Shown: positions 1-9,800 of the stretch, piece by piece
Layout of the letters: every line of letters starts with the position of its first letter
How positions within the stretch are numbered: the stretch's first letter is position 1
Assembly (NCBI GenBank): GCA_965240325.2
Contig: OZ251236.1
Location: forward strand, 1,893,249 to 1,957,248
Direction: 5' to 3'
DNA: 64,000 nucleotides
From: Rebecca billardiae RCC1528
Taxonomy: Eukaryota > Haptophyta
Notes under the pieces: generated by a model
What the model saw: only the letters and a program-made list of their open reading frames with translations
Databases searched by the model: none
What the model was told of the DNA's origin: nothing
Program-made: the position numbers and the translations under genes

Positions 1-2080
1 TCCGCGGCGGTGCGCTGCAGGTTGCCCAGCTCGGCCTGCCGCTCGACCTGCTGCACGTCGCGCGCGTGGATGGCGTCCAGGTACGCCTCCGCGCGCGCCC
101 AGCGGCCCCAGCGCTGCTCGTGCGCCGGGATCATCGTCGCCAGCGCCTGCGTAGTGCGCGCACACACGGGGACACGGGCGCCACGCGCTGAGCCGCCTGC
201 GCGGCACCGTCCGGCCGGGCCTTGCGCGCGCGCACCTCGTTGAGCGCCTTGAGCTGGGCGTACAACTCGGAGCGCGTGCGCTCCTCCGCGAGCAGCCGCG
301 CGCTCTGGGCGTGCGCGCCACGCCCGCCGCGCTGCTGCTCGGCCCCGCGCCTGCCGGTCGCGAAGAGCCGCACCGGGTCGGTCGAGCCCTTTGCAAACAA
401 CGCGATGCGCTGCGCCCGTGCGCGCCATGGGCGCACGGCACGCGCGCGCACGGGGCGGCAGGGGCGGTGCGCGCGAGGGGCGGGCGCGCGCGCAGGGCGT
501 GAGGCGCCGCGCGAGCGCGGCGAGGGCCGGCGCGTGCGCGCGTGCGGGCGCACCTGCTTGAGGTGCTCGCGCTGCGCCATGCGCTCGACGACGGGCAGCT
601 GGTCGCTCAGCCGGCGCGCCTCGTGCCGGCAGAGGGCGAGCGCGCGCCGCTGCTGCGCGCCCGCGCACCGCAGCCGCGCGCAGACCGAGCGGAGCTCGGG
701 GTGGAACGAGGCGAGCGGCGCGTCGCGCCCGCCGCCGCGCGCGCGCGCCTGCTCCACCGCGCCGCCGTGCTCGCCCGCCGCCTCCTCCGCCGCGTCGGCC
801 TCGAAGACGGCGGCGGCCAGCGGCAGGCTGAGCCGCGCGCGCTCACCCGCGGTCGCCTCGACGGCCGTCCACAGCTGCTCGAGCTGCTGCAGGGCGTCGA
901 CGAGGGCGGCGCGCGCGCCCAGCGCGTCCGTCGCGGCGTCGCGCAGCGCGTCGAGCTCGGCGCCGCGCTCCGCCAGCTCGGCGCCCAGCGCCTCCGCGCG
1001 CGCCGCCTCCGCCTGCACGTGCTCGCCCATCTGCGCGCGCACGGCGTGCGCGACGCCGCCCATCTGCGCGCGCAGCCGCTGCAGCTCGACGGCGGACTCG
1101 TCGCGGCTGGCGGCGAGGGTGCGCACCGCGTCGATGGCCGAGGCCTGCAGCCCGGTGATCGCCGCGTCGACGCGCGCGGCGCACTCCCCGCGCAGCTCCT
1201 CGCGCCACGCCGCCGCGCTCGCGTGCAGCTGCCTGAGCTGCGCGACCGCGCGCGCGTTCCACTGCGCCTGCTCGTCCTCGCGCTGCTGCACCTCCGCGTC
1301 GCCGTCGACCGAGTTGAGGAGGAGCTCGCGCATCTCGTCGGCGAAGTCCTGCCGCTCGGACGCGGCCTGCAGCAGCCACTGCTGCCGCTGCGTCTTGAGC
1401 GAGTGCACCACCTCCTTGCGCCACTGCTGCTGCTCGCGCGCCAGCTCCGCGCGCAAGGACTCGATCTCGGCGTCGCGCGTCGCGATCGCCTCCTGCAGCG
1501 AGCTCTGCGCCGCGGCGGTGGCGGTGGCGCTGATCTCCGCGGCGGCGGCGGTGGCGCGCTCCGAGACCTCCTCCGCGGCGCGCGCGCCGTGCTCCTCGAT
1601 CGCGCGGCGCAGCTTCCGCTGGTGCTCTCGCTCGAGCGCCTCGAGCTTGGCGCGCCACACCGCGCCGCCCGACTCCGACGCCTCGCGCTCCGCCTCGAGC
1701 GCCTTGCGCGCCGAGGCGCGCTCGGCGTCGAGGAGCGAGCGCGCGTGCTCGAGCTCGCCCTGCAGCCGCGCGAGCTCCGTGCGCATCCGGCTCATCTCCG
1801 CCGCGTGCTCGGCGCGCTCCTCCTCGAGCGCGCCCGCGGGCAGGTTGTTGCCCGCGGCGATCTCGTCGCGCATGCTCTGCAGCGCGGCGCGGTGCGCGCG
1901 CTGCGCGGCCTGCGAGGCGATGCGCTGCACCGCGAGCTCGCGCTCCACGCTGGTCAGCTCGCCGAGCACGATGTCATGCTCCACGCCGCGGCGCGGCCGA
2001 GGGCCGCGCTCGGCGAACGCCGCCGCCACCATCGCGCGGCCTTCAAGCTCGAGCGACCGGTCGCTCGGGTGCCTTCTCAC
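1..2080 (-). CDS. Coiled-coil protein, 3' end beyond the left edge (3 exons seen)
   Basis: Exons read on the minus strand are 2080-554, 409-236 and 146-1, and the gene runs off the window. The introns (553-410, 144 bp, and 235-147, 89 bp) have GTGCG donors and CAG acceptors, and all joins are phase 0. The first intron is a multiple of three without stops, so an unspliced reading looks open but shows Arg/Pro-rich nonsense there. After the second intron a protein-like stretch resumes (ALATMIPAHEQRWGRWARAE). Residues from about 45 onward are Ala/Glu/Arg/Gln-rich heptad-like sequence, typical of a long coiled coil with no catalytic motif. This suggests a structural or scaffold role, possibly cytoskeletal or centrosomal, which is inference. 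The ATG at 2080 was chosen as the first in frame; the ATG at 2032 is an alternative. Family not recognised. Confidence 0.72.
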
Positions 2081-2090
2081 TTCTGGCTTT

Positions 2091-2116
2091 GAATTTCGTC
2101 TCTGACGACGAAATTC
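2091..2116. promoter_or_regulatory. Perfect 10-bp inverted repeat upstream of the coiled-coil gene
   Basis: GAATTTCGTC and GACGAAATTC are perfect arms separated by 6 bases, 11 bp upstream of the ATG at 2080. The AT-containing arms stand out in GC-rich surroundings. It could be a dyad for a dimeric regulator or a 5'-UTR hairpin. Function is inferred only from symmetry and position. Confidence 0.4.
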
Positions 2117-2298
2117 GCGGACGGATCCATTTGTCGGACGATGGGCCGATGGCTGCCGAAGGGCGAGACGGGAGACAGCGCCGGGCTGCTACTGTACAGC
2201 TAGCTTACGCGCTCGTCGCTCGCGCGACTCTCTGCACGCCGCGGCGCCGTCGGGCCACCGCGTGGCGCGGGCCCGCCGGCCGCCGCAGCCCGCTCGGC

Positions 2299-3408
2299 TC
2301 ACGAGCACATGAAGTACTCGTCCGCGGTGCCCTTGACGCACTCGGGGTACGGGTCGGTGTGCCGCAGGAAGGGCGGCGGCTCGCTGCGCGCAAAGGCGCC
2401 AAACAGCAGGTCCGGATCCTTGAGCTTGTTGCCGTTCGGGATGTTGGGGATCTGGATCCACGGCACCTTGAGGCCGAGGCCCTTGGAGTACGCGATCGCG
2501 ATCAGCGTCGAGACGCACTGGTCCCCCTGCTTCGAGCGCCGGATCACCTCCAGGTCCTGGCAGTTGGTGAGCCATGTGCGCACGAACTGCAGCGTGAGCG
2601 GGTTCTTCTGCCACACGGAGAAGGACGCCTGCACGTGCGGCGCGTCCCAGTAGTGGCGGCAGCACGCGTCGTCGTCGACGGAGGCGCACAGCCCCATCAC
2701 CGCGAGGATCTCGCACAGCGCGCACTTCAGCGGCCAGAACCAGTGGCTGCGGTTCCGCTCCTTCAGCCGCAGCCCCGGCACCATGCCGAACGAGAGCCGA
2801 GACGGGTCGACCGCGCCGCGCCGGTTCGCGTACAGGAAGTTGGTCAGCGGGATGACGGACTTGGTGAAGCCCTTCTTGAAGAAGCGCGACGCGTCCATGT
2901 ACACGACAAAGTCGCCGTCCTCCACGCGCTGCAGCGCGTCCCAGATCACGTACGGCTTCCACACCCAGCGCGCGTGCTTGGAGAACTTGGAGTAGAAGAA
3001 GCGCAGGTGCTTCTCGCCCCACGCCGTCTGTAGCAGCTGCGCGCGCGACCAGGGGAAGGTGCGGTCGACGCCGCCCACCTTGCGCGCGGTCTTCACGTGC
3101 ATCTTCTGCGTCGTCGAGTACGGCTCGCCCGCGGCGTAGCTCGTGTACGCGATCGTGTAGTTTGCGATCTTCTCGGTGCGCAGCAGCCGCGGCAGCTTGA
3201 TGCGCTCGAGCGGCGTCGGCGGCATCGACTTGCGGCTGGGCAGCTCGAACATGCGCGTGGCGGGCGGGTGGAAGCGCGCCACGGGGCAGGGCGCCGTCTG
3301 GTTCCTCGGCGGAGTCAGCCCGCCCGCGCCGAGCGCGAGCGAGAACCAGGAGAGCAGCCGGCGCGGCTGCGAGGCCGACGGCATGCTGAATGGTGAGCGC
3401 ACTTTCAT
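2299..3408 (-). CDS. Glycosyltransferase-like protein (GT-A-type, putative)
   Basis: A single exon of 369 residues. A short hydrophobic stretch near residues 18-31 could be a signal anchor, giving a type II Golgi or ER topology. The core has YTSYAAG (88-94), an aromatic WVWKPYVIWDAL segment (148-159) and GDFVVYMDAS (165-174). These resemble the WKPY.I...L....GDY..Y.DAG blocks of nucleotide-diphospho-sugar transferases, where the acidic residue after the strand helps bind the metal and sugar nucleotide. A later GDQCVS segment fits the DQ motif of such enzymes. Several Cys residues in the C-terminal half suggest a lumenal, disulfide-bonded protein. The ATG at 3408 is the first in frame and follows a TATA-like tract; 3384 is an alternative. 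Substrate unknown. The family call rests on motif resemblance from memory. Confidence 0.68.
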   Translation of the reverse strand: MKVRSPFSMPSASQPRRLLSWFSLALGAGGLTPPRNQTAPCPVARFHPPATRMFELPSRKSMPPTPLERIKLPRLLRTEKIANYTIAYTSYAAGEPYSTTQKMHVKTARKVGGVDRTFPWSRAQLLQTAWGEKHLRFFYSKFSKHARWVWKPYVIWDALQRVEDGDFVVYMDASRFFKKGFTKSVIPLTNFLYANRRGAVDPSRLSFGMVPGLRLKERNRSHWFWPLKCALCEILAVMGLCASVDDDACCRHYWDAPHVQASFSVWQKNPLTLQFVRTWLTNCQDLEVIRRSKQGDQCVSTLIAIAYSKGLGLKVPWIQIPNIPNGNKLKDPDLLFGAFARSEPPPFLRHTDPYPECVKGTADEYFMCS

Positions 3409-3862
3409 CGCGGCCCCGGCTTTTTATATTATTTTTCCGATCGTCCTCGCTGTCTGCCGCCGTCCAATCCTAGACTGTGATTAATACAAGTAGGGCCATA
3501 CAAGTAACCATATTTGGGATGAGATTGGATGAAGATCGCGATCCAGGCTTTGGAGCAAGGGGGGTTTAACAGTTGGGGGTGGACCTTCGCCATCAACCCA
3601 CCGGCCACCAAATTGATTGAGGGGTAAAATGGCTGCGCTTTCGGCCCTCGGAACGTCGGAAGCATTGTTCCCTGAGCCGATTTGCACTTACCATTTCCCC
3701 TTCACGATAATCGTGGCAGTATTCATCGCCGTGACGAATAGGCCGAAGGACGAACCGATGTAAGTGCAAAGTAATTGCCTTGCTCTAACCGGAGTGGACC
3801 CTCACCACCGGATCCCTTCGCGCTCGGTGGTTCCGTGGTGCTCGCCAACGCTGCCCGGCGTG
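3409..3862. promoter_or_regulatory. Divergent promoter region, comparatively AT-rich
   Basis: This spacer separates the minus-strand glycosyltransferase-like gene from the plus-strand giant gene. A TATA-like tract, read on minus as ATATAAAAAG (about 3420-3430), lies just upstream of the ATG at 3408. An 11-bp perfect inverted repeat (3681-3691 and 3760-3770, TTTGCACTTAC and its complement) flanks about 70 bp. Within that, CACGAT and ATCGTG form a small palindrome near 3704-3716. No coding sequence seen. Confidence 0.45.
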
Positions 3863-6800
3863 ATGCGCGCGGCAGGCTGCGTGCTGCTGGCCGCGTGCCT
3901 GCTGGGTGGGCGGAGCGCGCACGCGCTCAACCCCGGCGACCTCGCCATCGTCGGCGTGAACACCGTCAACCCAGACGAGATCGCGGTCGTCGCGCTGGCC
4001 GACATCCCGTCCGGCACCGTGATCTACTTCACGGACAACGGGTGGAAGGCGGACAGCAGTTGGCGCACGGGCGAGGGGACGCACACGTGGACGCTTGGCT
4101 CGGCCGTCTCGACGGGCACCGTCGTGACCATCACGCTCTCCGGCCCGCTGCTCGCGGCCGCGGGCGACGTGCTGTACGCGTACACGAACACCGAGGCGGC
4201 CCCCAACTTCCTCTACGCCATCTCGACCGCGAGGGACGCGTTCGACGCGGACTCGACGTCCGCGAGCACGGGCGCGCTACCCTCCACCCTCACGCTGGGC
4301 ACCTCAGCCGTGGCGCTGGGCGGCGCCTCCGCGTCTATTGAAAACGCTGAGTACGTAGGCGCTCGGAGCGGCACGGCGGACGCGCTGCGGGCTGCGATCG
4401 GCAACGCGGCGAGCTGGACGACGTCGTCGTCGCGCTACGCGTTCGACTCCAGCGCATTCAGCGAGAGCACGCCGGCTGCGCTCAGCCCCGGCGACCTTGC
4501 CATCGTCGGTGTGAACACCGTCAACCCAGACGAGATCGCGGTCGTCGCGCTGGCCGACATCCCGTCCGGCACCGTGATCTACTTCACGGACAACGGGTGG
4601 AAGGCGGACAGCAGTTGGCGCACGGGCGAGGGGACGCACACGTGGACGCTTGGCTCGGCCGTCTCGACGGGCACCGTCGTGACCATCACGCTCTCCGGCC
4701 CGCTGCTCGCGGCCGCGGGCGACGTGCTGTACGCGTACACGAACACCGAGGCGGCCCCCAACTTCCTCTACGCTATCTCGACCGCGAGGGACGCGTTCGA
4801 CGCGGACTCGACGTCCGCGAGCACGGGCGCGCTGCCCTCCACCCTCACGCTGGGCACCTCGGCCGTGGCGCTGGGTGGCGCCTCCACGTCTATTGATAAC
4901 GCCGAGTACGCAGGCGCTCGGAGCGGCACGGCGGACGCGCTGCTGGCTGCGATCGGCAACGCGGCGAGCTGGACGACGTCGTCGTCGCGCTACGCGTTCG
5001 ACTCGAGCGCATTCAGCGTGAGCACGTTGCCGCTCCCGCCACCCTCGCCACCGCCGCCGAGCCCGCCGCCATCGCCGCCGCCGAGCCCGCCGCCGAGCCC
5101 GCCGCCATCACCGCCGCCGAGCCCGCCGCCACCCAAGCCACCACCCAGCCCACCACCGTCCCCGCCGAGCCCGCCACCGAGCCCACCGCCGTCAGCGCCG
5201 CCGAGCCCGCCGCCCAGCCCACCGCCTGGCCCGCCACCAAGGCCGCCGCCGAGCCCGCCGCCGACCCCGCCGCCATCGCCACCACCATCGCCACCGCCGA
5301 GCCCGCCGCCGAGCCCGCCGCCGAGCCCGCCGCCGAGCGCGCCGCCGGACCCATCACCGCCAAAACCGCCACCAAGGCCGCCGCCATCGCCACCACCATC
5401 GCCACCGCCACGCCGGCCGCCGAGCCCGCCGCCGAGCCCACCGCCGAGCCCGCCGCCATCACCGCCGCCATCGCCACCGCCGTCACCGCCCCCGCCATCG
5501 CCGCCGCCGAGCCCGCCGCCGAGCCCACCACCATTTCCGCCGCCGAGCCCGCCGCCGCCGAGCCCGCCGCCCAGCCCGCCGCCCGGCCCGCCGCCCTCGC
5601 CGCCGCCCTCGCCGCCGCCGAGCCCGCCGCCCAGCCCGCCGCCGCCATCGCCGCCGCCATCGCCACCTCCGTCACCGCCGCCATCTCCGCCGCCGAGCCC
5701 ACCGCCGCCTTCGCCACCGCCCTCGCCACCACCGAGCCCGCCGCCCAGCCCACCGCCAAGCCCACCGCCACCGTCGCCGCCGCCGTCGCCGCCGCCGAGC
5801 CCGCCACCATCGCCGCCGCCGTCGCCGCCTCCAAGCCCACCACCTGTGCCACCGCCGAGCCCGCCGCCGAGCCCGCCACCACCATCACCGCCACCGTCAC
5901 CGCCGCCCTCGCCGCCGCCCTCGCCGCCGCCCTCGCCGCCGCCGCCCTCGCCGCCACCATCGCCGCCACCATCGCCGCCGCCCAGCCCGCCGCCCGGCCC
6001 GCCGCCCTCGCCGCCGCCCTCGCCGCCGCCGAGCCCGCCGCCCAGCCCGCCGCCGCCATCGCCGCCGCCATCGCCACCGCCGTCACCGCCGCCATCTCCG
6101 CCGCCGAGCCCACCGCCGCCTTCGCCACCGCCCTCGCCACCACCGAGCCCGCCGCCCAGCCCACCGCCAAGCCCACCGCCACCGTCGCCGCCGCCGTCGC
6201 CGCCGCCGAGCCCGCCACCATCGCCGCCGCCGTCGCCGCCTCCAAGCCCACCGCCTGTGCCACCGCCGAGCCCGCCGCCGAGCCCGCCACCACCATCACC
6301 GCCACCGTCACCGCCGCCCTCGCCGCCGCCCTCGCCGCCGCCCTCGCCGCCGCCGCCCTCGCCGCCACCATCGCCGCCACCATCGCCGCCGCCCAGCCCG
6401 CCGCCCGGCCCGCCGCCCTCGCCGCCGCCCTCGCCGCCGCCGAGCCCGCCGCCCAGCCCGCCGCCGCCATCGCCGCCGCCATCGCCACCGCCATCACCGC
6501 CGCCATCTCCGCCGCCGAGCCCGCCGCCGCCCTCGCCACCGCCCTCGCCACCACCGAGCCCGCCGCCCAGCCCACCGCCAAGCCCACCGCCACCGTCGCC
6601 GCCGCCATCGCCGCCGCCGAGCCCACCACCATCGCCGCCGCCGTCGCCGCCTCCAAGCCCACCGCCTGTGCCACCGCCGAGCCCGCCGCCGAGCCCGCCA
6701 CCACCATCACCGCCACCGTCACCGCCGCCCTCGCCGCCGCCCTCGCCGCCGCCCTCGCCGCCGCCGCCCTCGCCGCCACCATCGCCGCCACCATCGCCGC

Positions 6801-9800
6801 CGCCCAGCCCGCCGCCCGGCCCGCCGCCCTCGCCGCCGCCCTCGCCGCCGCCGAGCCCGCCGCCCAGCCCGCCGCCGCCATCGCCGCCGCCATCGCCACC
6901 GCCGTCACCGCCGCCATCTCCGCCGCCGAGCCCACCGCCGCCTTCGCCACCGCCCTCGCCACCACCGAGCCCGCCGCCCAGCCCACCGCCAAGCCCACCG
7001 CCACCGTCGCCGCCGCCGTCGCCGCCGCCGAGCCCGCCACCATCGCCGCCGCCGTCGCCGCCTCCAAGCCCACCGCCTGTGCCACCGCCGAGCCCGCCGC
7101 CGAGCCCGCCACCACCATCACCGCCACCGTCACCGCCGCCCTCGCCGCCGCCCTCGCCGCCGCCCTCGCCGCCGCCGCCCTCGCCGCCACCATCGCCGCC
7201 ACCATCGCCGCCGCCCAGCCCGCCGCCCGGCCCGCCGCCCTCGCCGCCGCCCTCGCCGCCGCCCAGCCCGCCGCCCAGCCCGCCGCCGCCATCGCCGCCG
7301 CCATCGCCACCGCCGTCACCGCCGCCATCTCCGCCGCCGAGCCCGCCGCCGCCCTCTCCACCGCCCTCGCCACCACCGAGCCCGCCGCCCAGCCCACCGC
7401 CAAGCCCACCGCCACCGTCGCCGCCGCCATCGCCGCCGCCGAGCCCACCACCATCGCCGCCGCCGTCGCCGCCTCCAAGCCCACCGCCTGTGCCACCGCC
7501 GAGCCCGCCGCCGAGCCCGCCACCACCATCACCGCCACCGTCACCGCCGCCCTCGCCACCGCCCTCGCCGCCGCCCTCGCCGCCGCCGCCCTCGCCGCCA
7601 CCATCGCCGCCACCATCGCCGCCGCCCAGCCCGCCGCCCGGCCCGCCGCCCTCGCCGCCGCCCTCGCCGCCGCCGAGCCCGCCGCCCAGTCCGCCGCCGC
7701 CATCGCCGCCGCCATCGCCACCGCCGTCACCGCCGCCATCTCCGCCGCCGAGCCCACCGCCGCCTTCGCCACCGCCCTCGCCACCACCGAGCCCGCCGCC
7801 CAGCCCACCGCCAAGCCCACCGCCACCGTCGCCGCCGCCGTCGCCGCCGCCGAGCCCGCCACCGTCGCCGCCGCCGAGCCCGCCGCCGCCCTCGCCGCCG
7901 CCCTCGCCACCACCGAGCCCACCGCCCTTGCCACCGCCAAGCCCGCCGCCACCGTCGCAACCACCATCGCCTCCGCCGAGCCCACCACCGAGCCCTCCAC
8001 CGAGCCCACCACCACCGTCGCCACCCCCTAGCCCGCCACCAGCGCCGCCCCCGAGTCCGCCGCCACCACTCCCGCCTCCGTCACCGCCGCCATCGCCGCC
8101 CCCGTCGCCGCCGCCCAGCCCGCCGCCCTCGCCTCCGCCCTCGCCACCGCCGAGCCCACCGCCGCCTCTACCGCCACCGAACCCGCCCCCCAGCCCGCCA
8201 CCAGCACCACCGCCGAGCCCGCCGCCGCCATTCCCGCCACCGAGCCCGCCACCTGTCCCTCCGCCCTCGCCCCCTCCGAGCCCGCCGCCCGTGCCGCCGC
8301 CCAGCCCGCCACCCAGCCCGCCACCGAGCCCCCCACCGCCGTCTCCGCCGCCGTCTCCACCGCCGGTCTCGCCTCCGTCACCTCCGCCGCGCCCGCCGCC
8401 CTCGCCACCACCGAGCCCGCCGCCCACCCCGCCGCCATCGCCACCTCCGAGTCCGCCGCCGCAGCCGCCACCGTCGCCCCCGCCAAGCCCGCTGCCGCCA
8501 TCTCCGCCACCGAGCCCACCGCCATCGCAGCCGCCGAGCCCACCTCCGAGCCCACCACCGCCGGTGCCGCCACCAGTTCCACCGCCATCGCCGCCACCGG
8601 CCTCGCCGCCGAGCCCGCCGCCGAGCCCGCCGCCAGCCACACCGCCATCGCTTCCGCCGAGCCCGCCCCCGCCCGCTCCGCCTCCGTCACCGCCACCGCG
8701 TCCACCGCCCCCGCCGCCACCAGTGCCGCCGCCGCCAAGCCCGCCACCAAGCCCGCCGCCGCCAAGCCCGCCGCCGCCAACGCCGCCTCCAAGCCCGCCG
8801 CCGGCCGCTCCGCCCGCCCCGCCGCCTTCGCCCCCACCTGGCATGCCGCCTGCTGCTCCACCACCTGCACCGCCGCCGAGCCCGCCGCCAGCCCCCCCGC
8901 CCGCCGCGCCGCCGCCACTGCCTCCGCCGTCGCTGCCGCCGCAACCGCCGCCCAGCGCGCCGCCTGCCTCGCCGCCGCCGAGCCCGCCTCCCCTGCCCCC
9001 GCCGAGCCCACCCCCTCCGAGCCCACCGCCCCTTCTGCCACCGCCGCCGAGATCGGAGCCGTTCCCTCCGCCCGCACCTCCGCACACGCCGCCGAGCCCT
9101 CCGCCGAGCCCGCCGCCCTTGGCCCCGCCTTCGCCGCAGCCGCAGCCGCCGCCTCGATCCCCGCCGCTGCCGCCGCCGCGGCAGCCGCCGCCACCGCCGC
9201 CTGCGAGCCCGCCGAGCCCGCCACCAACACCGCCGCCACGGCTGCCGCCGTCGTCACCGCCGTTGTATCCGCCGGCATCGCCCCCGCCGTCGCCGCCGCC
9301 GAGCCCACCGCCGTCGCCGCCGCCGCCAAGCCCGCCGCCGACACCGCCGCCGCCGCCACGCACGGATCCGTTCCCGCCGCCTTCGCCGCCGAGTCCGCCG
9401 CCATCCCTGCCGCCGTTGCCACCGCCGCCGCCGCCGCCTTCTCCGCCGCCGAGCTCGCCGCCAGCGTCACCACCGCAGCCGCCACCGTCCCTGCCGCCCA
9501 GCTCGCCGCCGCCACCGCCACCGGCACCACCGCCATCACAACCACCGTCGCTGCCGCCGAGCGCGCCGCCGAGCACGCCGCCGGTACCGCCACCGAGCGC
9601 ACCGCCATCGACGCCACCATCGTCGCCGCCGCCGAGCCCGCCACCGGCGCTGCCCCCGCCGCCACGCACGCAGCCGTTCCCACCGCCCTTGCCGCCCAGT
9701 CCGCCGCCCAGCCCACCGCCTCCGCCGCCGCCATCGCCGCCGCCATCGCCTCCGCCGAGCCCGCTGCCGGCACTGCCGCCACACCCGCCGCCGTCAGCAC

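Noticed and set aside
222-2105. 627- and 516-codon plus-strand frames opposite the coiled-coil gene
   Set aside because: Arg/Ala/Ser-only composition, mirror of the minus-strand coding sequence; introns and coiled-coil pattern support the minus strand.
3764-3862. Earlier start of the giant gene near 3764
   Set aside because: The first codon there is GTG and the 33 extra residues would bury the signal peptide; the ATG at 3863 is better.
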